In this document: piece after piece, positions 44,731 to 52,672 of the stretch | How the letters are laid out: each line of letters starts with the position of its first letter | Position numbering within the stretch: the stretch's first letter is position 1 | Source: Streptomyces cupreus | Lineage (GTDB): Bacteria; Actinomycetota; Actinomycetes; Streptomycetales; Streptomycetaceae | Length of the DNA stretch: 64,000 nucleotides | Assembly (NCBI RefSeq): GCF_014257025.1 | Contig: NZ_JACMSF010000005.1 | Location: 211,903-275,902 of the forward strand | Direction of reading: 5' to 3' | Notes under the pieces: generated by a model | What the model was told of the DNA's origin: nothing | The model's database searches: none | What the model saw: the letters and a program-made list of their open reading frames with translations, nothing else | Made by a program: the position numbers and the translations under genes

Positions 44731-45423
44731 ATGACCGACCTTCAGCACGGCCAATTCCGTGCGGCACCCGCCTGGCTGCGCTCGCCGGTCGGGCTCGGAC
44801 GCGCCGCCGTCGCCGGGCTCGGGCTGGTCATCGCCACCGATCTGGTCGCGGTCTGGGCGGACTACGGCATGTACGACCTGTGGGCCGACTACGCGGACGG
44901 CACCTACGACGCCGTACTCGACGGGCGGGCGAGCCGTGTGGAGCGTCTGTACTCCTGGACGGGCATGGCCCAGACGGCCGCGTTGATCGCCAGCGTCGTG
45001 CTGTTCCTGTGCTGGTTCCACCGGGTGCGGGTCAACGCCGAGGTGTTCAGCCCCTTCGGGCACAGCAAGAAGCGGGGCTGGGCGATCGGCGGCTGGTTCG
45101 TGCCGATCATCCACCTCTGGTACCCGCGCCGGATCACCCTGGACATCTGGGACGCCAGCAGCCCCTGGGCGGCGCCGCGGCCGCACGGGCTGGTCAACGC
45201 CTGGTGGACGCTGTGGGTGATCTCGCTGATCGCGGGGCGGGCCTCGTTCACCCAGTACAAGCAGTCCAAGACCCCCAAGGAGATCCAGGACGCCGTGCAG
45301 TCCGTGCTCATCACGGACGTCCTCGACATCGCGGCGGCCGCGCTCGCCATCGCCGTCGTCCTGCGCCTGACCCGGATGCAGCACGAGAAGGCCCTCCAGG
45401 GACCGGCACCGGTGCCCGCGTAG
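44731..45423 (+). CDS. DUF4328-domain membrane protein
   Basis: A 230-residue membrane protein resembling DUF4328 proteins: segment FSPFGHSKKRGWAIGGWFVPIIHLWYPRR is the hallmark region, with four to five hydrophobic helices in all. The ATG at 44731 is chosen because its N-terminus fits the family; a GTG at 44668, which follows a TATGTT -10-like hexamer, would extend it by 21 residues. Function unknown. It lies 108 bases after the GH20 gene and has its own promoter signal. Confidence 0.75.
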   Translation: MTDLQHGQFRAAPAWLRSPVGLGRAAVAGLGLVIATDLVAVWADYGMYDLWADYADGTYDAVLDGRASRVERLYSWTGMAQTAALIASVVLFLCWFHRVRVNAEVFSPFGHSKKRGWAIGGWFVPIIHLWYPRRITLDIWDASSPWAAPRPHGLVNAWWTLWVISLIAGRASFTQYKQSKTPKEIQDAVQSVLITDVLDIAAAALAIAVVLRLTRMQHEKALQGPAPVPA

Positions 45424-45510
45424 GCATGGATTGTCCGATCCGGCTGCGAACGGGCGTACGGCTGTGGTGTATTCGGCCCGAGCCGAAGCGAACAGCCTGG
45501 GGGAACGGAC

Positions 45511-46011
45511 ATGGGCTACTGGGGGTACTTCGTCGTGGGGCGCGATGAGCGGCCGCTCGCGGAGCTGGCGGCACTGGCGGGCGCGCCGGGGCTGACCCTG
45601 CGTCAGGAGGCGCCGGGCGGCTGGCAGGTCTGGGAGTATCCGAGCGGCGAGGGCGACGTCGGGAACATGCACGAGCTCGCCCATCAGACCGGGTGGCCCG
45701 CGCTGTTCGGGTACGTCATGGACAGCGACTGCGCGGTGCTGGAGGCGGCGGGCCCGGAGAGCGGGGCGTGGACGACCTGCCTCGGGCGGGACGCGATGGC
45801 GAACCGGCTCGGTGCCGGCGAAGGGCTCACCCTGGAGGACTACTTCCTGGAGCCCCGTGACGCCGCCGAGCGGGCCGTCGCCTGGGCCGCCGAGGCCGGG
45901 CACACCGTGGCGGCCGAGCCCCTGTTCGATGTGTTCGGCGCCGAGCCCGACCCCTTGGCCGAAAACCTCTTCTTCCGGCTGCTCGACCGACTCGGAGTAG
46001 TGCCCCTGTGA
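45511..46011 (+). CDS. Conserved actinobacterial protein, unknown function
   Basis: A 166-residue soluble protein beginning MGYWGYFVVGRDERPLAELA, with an aromatic cluster at its start and QVWEYPSGEGDVGNMHELAHQTGWPAL in the middle, and a C-terminal helix EPDPLAENLFFRLLDRLGV. This pattern recurs in Streptomyces genes of unknown role. A GGGGGAACGG ribosome site precedes the ATG. No transmembrane or signal segment is present. Confidence 0.65.
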   Translation: MGYWGYFVVGRDERPLAELAALAGAPGLTLRQEAPGGWQVWEYPSGEGDVGNMHELAHQTGWPALFGYVMDSDCAVLEAAGPESGAWTTCLGRDAMANRLGAGEGLTLEDYFLEPRDAAERAVAWAAEAGHTVAAEPLFDVFGAEPDPLAENLFFRLLDRLGVVPL

Positions 46012-46107
46012 CACTCCTGGGCCGTCGCACGCAGTAAGGGGAAGTGCGGGCTCCGTTAGGGAAGGTGCCCGGTGGAGCCCCATAGAGGCCCGCAGAGGGA
46101 GGCGTGG

Positions 46108-46671
46108 ATGAGCCTGGTGGAGTTGATCGCTCAGGCCGACGAACGCGGACTGGCCGCCAGCGGGTTGGCTTGTTTGGATCGGTGTGTACCGCTGCTGGGC
46201 GGTGATGACGAACTGCTGCGGCCGTTGTGGGCGAGCCTCGCGGACCCTTCCGGCGGCGGAGACTGGGCCGACCGCCTGGAACAGGTGCGCGGCAAGGTCG
46301 ACGGTACGTGTGATGAGTCGGACGAGGACGAGGCCGTGCTGCTGGCCCGCCGGATGCTGGAGGCGGCCCCGGCCGAGCGCTCGGCCGCCGAGGTGCGGGT
46401 CTGGGCGGACGCCTGCTCGGTCGCCGCGCTCCAGATCCACCGCATGCTCGACCTGGTCGCCGACGAGGCCTCCTCGGTCGACGCCCGCCGCGAGGGCCGT
46501 ACGGAGGGCATGTCGCCGCTCGTCGCCGCCGAACTGCGGCGCCAGATCACCGTGCTGGAACTGCTCTCCGGTCATGGCGCGGGCGGGCTGCGTCCCGCGC
46601 TGGAGGTGTCCACCGAGGGCCGGCGGGTGCTGCGCGCGGTGGTGTCACGGAGGGCACGGGGCCGGGTCTGA
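46108..46671 (+). CDS. Helical protein of unknown function
   Basis: A 187-residue protein, almost wholly helical by composition (runs of Ala, Leu, Glu, Arg), with an acidic patch CDESDEDEAVLLARRM. The ATG at 46108 is preferred over one 12 codons upstream because of the GGGAGG just before it. It does not match a family I can name. It overlaps the convergent DUF1877 gene by 27 bases at the 3' end. Confidence 0.6.
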   Translation: MSLVELIAQADERGLAASGLACLDRCVPLLGGDDELLRPLWASLADPSGGGDWADRLEQVRGKVDGTCDESDEDEAVLLARRMLEAAPAERSAAEVRVWADACSVAALQIHRMLDLVADEASSVDARREGRTEGMSPLVAAELRRQITVLELLSGHGAGGLRPALEVSTEGRRVLRAVVSRRARGRV

Positions 46672-47178
46672 GGCGCCCGTGCCCTGGATCATCAGCCACT
46701 TCACCACCGCGTCGCCGTACTGGGCCGTCTGCGCGTAGAACGCGGTCAGGTCCCGGTGCGCCGAGGCGAAGGCGCTCCGTATGTCCCGCTCGGCCTCCGG
46801 CATGCCGTACGGGCGCATCAGCTCCTCGCGGGCCTGCCGCCACAGGTGCTCGAAGTCCGTCTCCTCCAGGTACTCCGCCACGCGGTGCGCCTGGGCGGCG
46901 GTGAGCAGCAGGAAGGGCGGCAGGGACGGGTCGGGGTGGGAGACCGGGCAGCCGCCCAGCACCACATGGGTGCATGGGCCGTCCGGCGCCTGGTGCGGGG
47001 GGACCCCGGCGTACAGCGCCGCGTGGTGCCGGTACCCCTTGTCCAGCACCTCCTCGCGGTGCCGGCCGATCCGCTCCCGGACGGTGTTCCAGTCGTCGGC
47101 GAACAGACGACGGAACCAGGTCGCGCTGTTGCGCAGTGCCGAGGGCGGCACCGCGCGCAGATGGAAGTACACGCTCAT
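46645..47178 (-). CDS. DUF1877-family (YfbM-like) protein
   Basis: A 177-residue protein starting MSVYFHLRAVPPSALRNSATW, the characteristic N-terminus of DUF1877/YfbM proteins, with further family-like blocks such as GYRHHAALYAG, LLLTAAQAHRVAEYLEET and FYAQTAQYGDAVVKWLM. No enzymatic activity is established for the family. The start at 47178 removes an N-terminal extension lacking family similarity. It is divergent from the small gene at 47335. Confidence 0.75.
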   Translation of the reverse strand: MSVYFHLRAVPPSALRNSATWFRRLFADDWNTVRERIGRHREEVLDKGYRHHAALYAGVPPHQAPDGPCTHVVLGGCPVSHPDPSLPPFLLLTAAQAHRVAEYLEETDFEHLWRQAREELMRPYGMPEAERDIRSAFASAHRDLTAFYAQTAQYGDAVVKWLMIQGTGASDPAPCPP

Positions 47179-47334
47179 CAGTCTCTGGAGCGCACGGGAG
47201 CGGCCAGACGTCACACCCGCGTTGTGAGGGTTTCCTGTGACCGTCCTGGGGTGGAGGTGGGGCGGTAGTGCGCCGGTCCGGATCAGCGGCCGGATCCGAG
47301 TGACGAAACCCGGGGTGGCCACGCTCTTGTCGAT

Positions 47335-47721
47335 GTGACGACTGAGCAGCAGACCAGGCCCTCAGCTGCGGCGAAGCCGGTGCGATGGGCGGCGGACACG
47401 GTTTCGACGATGCGTGAGGGGGCGCGGCTGCGCCTCGACTACTCGGCGCAGAGCCTGTGGCGGCTGGATCGGATGATCGACGATCTGCGTCGGGAGGGCA
47501 CCCCGCAGGGCGCCGTGGAGAGCGTGCTGCGCGGATTCGGGGCGTACGCCGGTGAGGTGATCGTCCGTCAGACCGGTGCCGAGTGGTGGGCGAGCGGCGG
47601 CGACCACTGGATACGCACGCCCGACGGCAAACTGTGGGACCCCATCGACGAGGCCCGCCGGTGCTTCACCGGCGACGGCTCGCTGCGGCTGCTGTGCCGG
47701 GACGCGACCGTCGGGATGTGA
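47335..47721 (+). CDS. Small conserved actinobacterial protein, copy 1 of a paralogous pair
   Basis: A 128-residue soluble protein with the segments LRLDYSAQSLWRLDRMIDDLR, GFGAYAGEVIVRQTGAEWW and GKLWDPIDEARR. The same layout (LDYSVASLRVVDFLIDGLR, GLGAYVGEVLVRRAGAVW, GRVWNPLGKVHNR) occurs in the gene at 50593, so they are paralogues flanking the amidase gene. The fold is unknown. It starts with GTG and is followed by a strong hairpin terminator. Confidence 0.65.
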   Translation: MTTEQQTRPSAAAKPVRWAADTVSTMREGARLRLDYSAQSLWRLDRMIDDLRREGTPQGAVESVLRGFGAYAGEVIVRQTGAEWWASGGDHWIRTPDGKLWDPIDEARRCFTGDGSLRLLCRDATVGM

Positions 47722-47723
47722 AG

Positions 47724-47760
47724 CGGCCGGGGTCCCGTGCAGTGGGCGGGACCCCGGCCG
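47724..47760. terminator. Strong bidirectional terminator hairpin
   Basis: CGGCCGGGGTCCC (47724-47736) and GGGACCCCGGCCG (47748-47760) form a 13-bp perfect stem with an 11-base loop. It lies between the convergent stops of the small gene (47721) and the amidase gene (47783). Confidence 0.85.
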
Positions 47761-47782
47761 AATCCAAGGGCTGTTGCCGTCG

Positions 47783-50359
47783 TTACGGCGCCAGCACCGC
47801 TCCGAGGCCGCCGTCCGTCGGCGTGCCCAGGGTGGTCTTGCTGTAGATGACCGAGTCGCCGTATCCGATGCCCGTGCTGTTGCTCGGGATGTGCAGCAGG
47901 ATGCCGTCCGTGCCGTCCTCGCCGTCCGCCCCGATCGTGAGGTCGGCGCGGCCGTAGCCGGACAGGTCGGCCAGCGACACCGACGTACCGAACAGATCGC
48001 CCGCCTCCGCGGAGCCGGGGACGCTCGTCGTGTCCTGCGAGATCTCCACCGAGCCGGTGCCGGTCAGTCCGGTCGAACTGCCCTTCACGAGGATCACGGT
48101 GCCCGCGTTGGCGTAGCTGACGCCGCTGCGGGTGAGGTCCTCGCCGCGGGCGCCGGCCAGGGCGTCGGCGTAGCCGTCGGCGTTGAAGTCGCCGGCCGAG
48201 ACGGAGATACCGAGGGAGTCGCCGGACTCGTTGCCGCCGGGGACGCCCGATGTGTCCTGGTGGATGACCCTCATGCCGGTCGTGGTGAAGCCGGTCGACG
48301 TGCCGAACAGCATGGTGATCTGGCCGCCCGAGATCGCGCCCGACTCCGAGGCGACCGGCTGGCCGATGACGATGTCGTCGTAGCCGTTGCCGTTGAAGTC
48401 ACCGGCCGCGATCGAGCGGCCGCCCTTGACCGACAGGACCCCGGCCTTGGTCAGACCGGTCGACGAGCCCGCGAAACGGACCACGCGCCCGATGCCGCCG
48501 CTGTCGCGGTAGTTGAGGACGACGTCGGAGTAGCCGTCCCGGTTGAAGTCGCCGGTCGCGGCGTCGAGGTACGCGATCGAGCCGGTGGCGGTGGTGAGGG
48601 TGCCGTACGTCGTCGAGCCGTCGGTCAGACGGACGTGGTAGCTGCCGCCCTTGCCGGTGCCGGCCGAGAAGACGTCCGCCTTGCCGTCGCCGTTGAAGTC
48701 GCCGACGGTGACGGCCGAGCCGAGCTTGGCGCCGGCCGCGGTGACCCCGGTCGTGGTGTACGAGAAACCGGTGTTGAGGGCCGGGCCGTACATCACCGTG
48801 ACCTGACCGCGGTCGGCGTTGCCGCTGGTGTCGTCCTCGCCCGGCGAGCCGATCGCGAGGTCGGCGTGACCGTCGCCGTTGACGTCGCCCCAGGCGGTCG
48901 AGGCGCCGAAGGAGTCACCGGTCTCGGAGGTGCCGGGGACACCGGCGCTGTTCTGGGTGAAGCCGATCTTCGCCGTCGTGACCGGGCCGTCGACGCCGCC
49001 CGGGATCACGGTGACACGGTTGGCCTTCGGGGTGCCGGCGACCAGGTCGGTCACGCCGTCGCGGTTGAAGTCGGTGGTGGCCAGGGCGTGCGAGATGCCC
49101 GGGGTCTTGGCGAGCGAGGCGATCTGCCCGAGCTTCGGGTACAGGTTGAGGCCGGGGCAGGCCGTGGCGTTGGTGTCCCTGTGGCCGAAGACCCGCGGCA
49201 GCGTGATCTGCTGGCCCTCGGCGACCTTGTTGCCGCTGTAGTTCAGCGGGGCGCGGGAGGTCAGCGTGACCTCGGACGTCGCGTCGATGCCGTACATCCC
49301 GAACTTCCAGGCGACGACCCGCGCGATGGCGTCGAGCGCGGCCTTGGTCGGCTTGGCCGACTCGAAGTTGCCGATGTAGGAGATGCCGAGGGTGTCGGTG
49401 TTGAAGCCGGCGTCGTGCGCGCCGATCACCGGCAGGTCCATGCCGCCGCTGCGGCCCTCGAAGATCTGGCCGCACTTGTCGACGACGAAGTTGTAGCCGA
49501 CGTCGAAGTAGTCCTGGGAGAAGTGCGCCTGCTGGATCGTGCGCATCCGGGCCCGGGACTCGGCGCAGGACAGCGTGTTGTCGCTGTCGACGCCGGTGTG
49601 GTGGATGACGGCGGCCTTGATGTCGGTGCCGTAGCTCGGCGTGCCGTTGTAGTCCGTCGACGCGCCCCACTCCGCCTGCGTGATGACCGGCGGCTTCACG
49701 ACCGTGGAGGGGCGGGGGGCCGGGACCGTGGAGGTGGGGGTCGGCGTCGGCGTCGGGCTCGGACTCGGGGAGGCAGAGGCGGGCGGAGTCGGCTCCTCCA
49801 CCGCGAAGGCCGCCGGCTCCACCCCGCCCTCCGGATCCGTGCCCGGGTCCAGCAGCTTGACGTCCATGCCGGCCGGCTGACCGCCGACCTCGGTGCCGTC
49901 GGCGTTCACGACCCGCACCTCGACGCCGTCGGACTCACCGGTCCACACCGACTCCGTACCGCCGCGCAGAGCGGCCCGCTCGGCCTCCGCGCCATCCGCC
50001 TGGCTCGGCTCCAGAACCAGCTTCTGCCAGTCCGACCACTTGCCGGTCTCGATGTCCCGGGTGCGCACCTCGGGGGTGCCGTTGGTCTCGGCCTCGGGGT
50101 CGTCCCAGGTCACCACGACCGCGCTGAACCGCTCGGTGTCCCGCTTGTCCAGGCCCTTGCGGCCCGAGCCCTCGTTCTCCAGCTTCAGCGTGTGCACGGA
50201 CGGCTCGCGCTCGCCCGCCTTGTCGTCGGACGGCGTGGACTGGTCCGCCATCGCATATGTGACGACACCCGCCCCGCTCAGCACGACCGCCCCGACGGTC
50301 AGCCAGGCCCGCCGCTTGAGACTGAGCGGCTTGTACGCATGGGTGCTACGAGGACTCAA
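47783..50359 (-). CDS. Secreted N-acetylmuramoyl-L-alanine amidase with FG-GAP/VCBS beta-propeller
   Basis: An 858-residue exported protein. After an N-terminal signal (about 18-40) come an Asp/Glu-rich beta region, a Pro/Ser/Thr linker (about 185-215), then a PGRP/amidase_2 domain (about 225-400) with Zn ligands visible in AAVIHHTGVD, FGHRDTNATACPGL and YNFVVDKCGQIFEG. The rest is seven FG-GAP/VCBS repeats (for example GDFNGDGKADV, GDFNRDGYSDVVL, GDFNADGYADAL), which bind Ca and form a propeller. The start is a TTG at 50359. It likely cleaves peptidoglycan stem peptides while bound to cell-surface ligands. Confidence 0.88.
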   Translation of the reverse strand: MSPRSTHAYKPLSLKRRAWLTVGAVVLSGAGVVTYAMADQSTPSDDKAGEREPSVHTLKLENEGSGRKGLDKRDTERFSAVVVTWDDPEAETNGTPEVRTRDIETGKWSDWQKLVLEPSQADGAEAERAALRGGTESVWTGESDGVEVRVVNADGTEVGGQPAGMDVKLLDPGTDPEGGVEPAAFAVEEPTPPASASPSPSPTPTPTPTSTVPAPRPSTVVKPPVITQAEWGASTDYNGTPSYGTDIKAAVIHHTGVDSDNTLSCAESRARMRTIQQAHFSQDYFDVGYNFVVDKCGQIFEGRSGGMDLPVIGAHDAGFNTDTLGISYIGNFESAKPTKAALDAIARVVAWKFGMYGIDATSEVTLTSRAPLNYSGNKVAEGQQITLPRVFGHRDTNATACPGLNLYPKLGQIASLAKTPGISHALATTDFNRDGVTDLVAGTPKANRVTVIPGGVDGPVTTAKIGFTQNSAGVPGTSETGDSFGASTAWGDVNGDGHADLAIGSPGEDDTSGNADRGQVTVMYGPALNTGFSYTTTGVTAAGAKLGSAVTVGDFNGDGKADVFSAGTGKGGSYHVRLTDGSTTYGTLTTATGSIAYLDAATGDFNRDGYSDVVLNYRDSGGIGRVVRFAGSSTGLTKAGVLSVKGGRSIAAGDFNGNGYDDIVIGQPVASESGAISGGQITMLFGTSTGFTTTGMRVIHQDTSGVPGGNESGDSLGISVSAGDFNADGYADALAGARGEDLTRSGVSYANAGTVILVKGSSTGLTGTGSVEISQDTTSVPGSAEAGDLFGTSVSLADLSGYGRADLTIGADGEDGTDGILLHIPSNSTGIGYGDSVIYSKTTLGTPTDGGLGAVLAP

Positions 50360-50391
50360 CTACCCCACCCCTAGAGATTGGACACGATCGC

Positions 50392-50410
50392 CACACCTGT
50401 AACAGGCGTG
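50392..50410. promoter_or_regulatory. 19-bp dyad upstream of the amidase gene
   Basis: CACACCTGT and ACAGGCGTG are complementary apart from one position, around a central A. It lies 33 bases upstream of the amidase TTG start, in the 5' untranslated region or promoter. No matching element was seen elsewhere in the window. Confidence 0.35.
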
Positions 50411-50592
50411 CTCTCCTCTAAGCGTTGGGTCGTTTTCAAACATCACCCGAGCAAAAGGTTGTACGGATCCAGGGCTTTTCTGTGTGCGGATGAGCACAGT
50501 CGTGACCCGTGATGCCCTTGTGCCGAAATCCGCTTGATGCTGTGGGGGAGTCGAAGAGGTTCCCCCGTGGATCGACCGGAGGGGTGGGGCCG

Positions 50593-51024
50593 ATGGACCA
50601 GGTGGACGAGCGGGTGCCGCGAGCGAACGAGATGCGTGGGCTCACGGCGGCTTTCGTCGCGCGTCTCACCGTCCGGCACCGGCTGCCGCTCGACTACTCC
50701 GTGGCCAGCCTGCGGGTCGTCGACTTCCTGATCGACGGCCTGCGCAAGGGCGGCGCCGACCGGGAACGGGCCCGCGGGACGCTCTTCGGACTCGGCGCGT
50801 ACGTCGGTGAGGTGCTGGTTCGCAGGGCGGGCGCCGTATGGGTCGAGTGCGACGCCCACCAGCGGGCCTGCTTCGGCCAGCCGGTCGGCGTCCGGATGCC
50901 GGACGGCCGGGTCTGGAACCCGCTCGGCAAGGTCCACAACCGTTTCGAGGCGGGCGGCCCCGAGGAGTCCCTGCACACCTTCTATCTGACGCTGCACGGC
51001 CGGGTCCGGCGGGCCGCGGCATGA
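50593..51024 (+). CDS. Small conserved actinobacterial protein, copy 2 of a paralogous pair
   Basis: A 143-residue soluble protein from the ATG at 50593, which has GGGG-rich sequence before it. Diagnostic segments are LDYSVASLRVVDFLIDGLR, GLGAYVGEVLVRRAGAVWVE and PDGRVWNPLGKVHNRF; see the gene at 47335 for the paralogue. The pair flanks the amidase gene in the same orientation, suggesting duplication. Function unknown. Confidence 0.65.
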   Translation: MDQVDERVPRANEMRGLTAAFVARLTVRHRLPLDYSVASLRVVDFLIDGLRKGGADRERARGTLFGLGAYVGEVLVRRAGAVWVECDAHQRACFGQPVGVRMPDGRVWNPLGKVHNRFEAGGPEESLHTFYLTLHGRVRRAAA

Positions 51025-51155
51025 GACGGGTGGGGTGCGGGCGGTTGCTGTGACACTTCGGTGAAGCCTGACGCTGTTGACCGTGGGGGACGTGGGCAAG
51101 GGCGGGGCCGCGCCATGGTGCGGTCCGCCGTGAACTCGTGGGACGAGGACAGTAC

Positions 51156-51773
51156 TTGGGCCAGGGAGCGGAACCCCGTCGTGGGCACGCGTACGACGGG
51201 GAGCTGGGCGCGGCCGTCGCGCGGGCGCAGGAGGGCGACGAGGTGGCCTTCGCGGTCGCCTACCGGATCGTGCAGCCCGCACTCCTCGGCTACCTGCGCG
51301 GCATCGTCGGCGACGACGCCGAGGACGTGGCCTCCGACGCCTGGCTGGAGATCGCCCGCGACCTCGGCCGGTTCAAGGGCGACGGGGCGGGCTTCAGGGG
51401 CTGGAGCGCCACCATCGCCCGGCACCGGGCGCTGGACCATCTCCGCAGACAGCGGGTACGGCCCCGGTCGACGGCGACCGAGCAGGACGTACTCGATCTG
51501 CCGGGCCCGCACAGCACGCACGACCAGGCGCTGGAGTCCATCTCCACCGAGTACGCCCTGGAACTGGTCCGCGGGCTGCCGCGCGACCAGGCCGAGGCGG
51601 TGTTGTTGCGGGTGGTCGTGGGCCTGGACGGCCCTGCGGCAGCCCGGGTGCTCGGCAAGCGTCCCGGCGCGGTGCGCACCGCCGCGTACCGGGGCCTGAA
51701 GCGCCTGGCGGGCCAGCTGGGCGTGGAAGGTGTGACGGATGACGGGCCCCGGACGCTGGGGGAGTCGAAATGA
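51156..51773 (+). CDS. ECF-type sigma factor, cassette 1
   Basis: A 205-residue sigma factor with region 2 (DAEDVASDAWLEIARDLGRF, then FRGWSATIARHRALDHLR) and region 4 (LPRDQAEAVLLRVVVGLD and VLGKRPGAVRTAAYRGLKRL). The TTG at 51156 is chosen since GAGGA lies six bases upstream; a GTG at 51138 has no such site. It is closely similar to the sigma gene at 60644. ATGA overlap with the next small frame and a following membrane protein gene suggest a sigma/anti-sigma cassette. Confidence 0.85.
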   Translation: MGQGAEPRRGHAYDGELGAAVARAQEGDEVAFAVAYRIVQPALLGYLRGIVGDDAEDVASDAWLEIARDLGRFKGDGAGFRGWSATIARHRALDHLRRQRVRPRSTATEQDVLDLPGPHSTHDQALESISTEYALELVRGLPRDQAEAVLLRVVVGLDGPAAARVLGKRPGAVRTAAYRGLKRLAGQLGVEGVTDDGPRTLGESK

Positions 51774-51952
51774 ACGGAGAGGGAAGCGCGGGCGTAGGAC
51801 GGGGGGAGCGCCACGCCTCCACAGGTCGCGGAAGCCGCGTCGCCCCCGGGGCACACGCGGCCCGCACAGGCCCCATGGGCCACACAGGATCCGTGGGGAC
51901 CATGGGCCCCGGATCGGACGGGTCGGACAGGAACGGAAACGGACATGGGTGA
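51770..51952 (+). CDS. Possible small Gly-rich peptide with collagen-like Gly-X-Y repeats
   Basis: A 60-codon frame beginning at an ATG that overlaps the sigma-factor stop (ATGA) and ending just inside the membrane-partner gene (stop 51950-51952, next ATG 51945). It encodes a Gly/Ser/His/Arg-rich chain including GPMGHTGSVGTMGPGSDG, five Gly-X-Y units. The coupling geometry argues for translation; the low complexity argues that it may be a spacer with no function. It could not be matched to any family. Confidence 0.35.
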   Translation: MNGEGSAGVGRGERHASTGRGSRVAPGAHAARTGPMGHTGSVGTMGPGSDGSDRNGNGHG

Positions 51953-52664
51953 ACAGCTGAGCGACGGCGGCACTGCCGGCCGTCGGCGCGCGCACCCTCA
52001 GGGCACCGCGTCCGGCCCGCAGGGAGTCGGCGCAGGGCCCGACCTGGAGGCATTGCTCGCGGCGGCCATGCGCCCGGCCGACGTCGACGCCGAGGGCGAG
52101 CGGCGTGCCGTCGCCGCGTTCCGGGCCGCCCGGGACGCGGGCGCGCACCGGGCCCGCACCCGTCGCCGGGACGACTGGCGGCCCCGGACGCGCCGCCGCA
52201 CCGTGCGCTCGCTGCGGGCCACGCTCTCGCTGTTCGTCGCCAGCCTCGCCCTCGGCGGGGTCGCGTTCGCCGCGATGGGTACGACCGGTTCCTCCTCGGA
52301 CGCCTCCTCCAAGGGCCACGGCACGCCCACGCAGTCCACCGCCCCGTCCGAGCCGGACCCCGAGCCCTCCTCCGCGGCCTCCGGCACCGGCCAGGGCCCA
52401 TCCGAGCGTCCGTCCACCGCCCAGGACACCGAGGCCCAGTGCCGTGCCTATGAGCAGGTGGCGAGCAACGGCAAGGCGCTGGAGTCGGTCGCCTGGAAGC
52501 GCCTCGTCGAGGCCGCGGGCGGCGAGGAGAAGGTGGCCGGGTACTGCGCGGAACAACTTGTGCGGGAGACGGCGGAGAGCGGCAAGCCGGGTGCCGACAA
52601 CGCCAACAGCGGCGGCAACCCGGGCCAGGGCAAGGAAAACGACAAGGCCGGCAAGAAGAACTGA
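51945..52664 (+). CDS. Membrane partner of ECF sigma factor, cassette 1
   Basis: A 239-residue protein: a cytoplasmic N-terminus of about 95 residues with AAAMRPADVDAEGERRAVAAFRAARDAG, a basic stretch, one membrane helix (about 87-107, LSLFVASLALGGVAFAA), a Ser/Pro/Thr linker, and an outer domain with two cysteines in AQCRAYEQV and KVAGYCAEQL, then a Gly/Asn/Lys-rich tail. The same plan occurs in the gene at 61318. It is probably an anti-sigma-like partner sensing an extracellular signal through the Cys pair; no zinc motif is visible. Confidence 0.75.
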   Translation: MGEQLSDGGTAGRRRAHPQGTASGPQGVGAGPDLEALLAAAMRPADVDAEGERRAVAAFRAARDAGAHRARTRRRDDWRPRTRRRTVRSLRATLSLFVASLALGGVAFAAMGTTGSSSDASSKGHGTPTQSTAPSEPDPEPSSAASGTGQGPSERPSTAQDTEAQCRAYEQVASNGKALESVAWKRLVEAAGGEEKVAGYCAEQLVRETAESGKPGADNANSGGNPGQGKENDKAGKKN

Positions 52665-52672
52665 CGCGCCGT

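Noticed and set aside
47211..47227. TCACA/TGTGA inverted repeat between the DUF1877 gene and the small gene at 47335
   Set aside because: Only five-base arms with a seven-base spacer; expected by chance in a window of this size.
51138..51773. Longer sigma factor starting at GTG 51138
   Set aside because: No Shine-Dalgarno sequence precedes it, whereas GAGGA lies six bases before the TTG at 51156.
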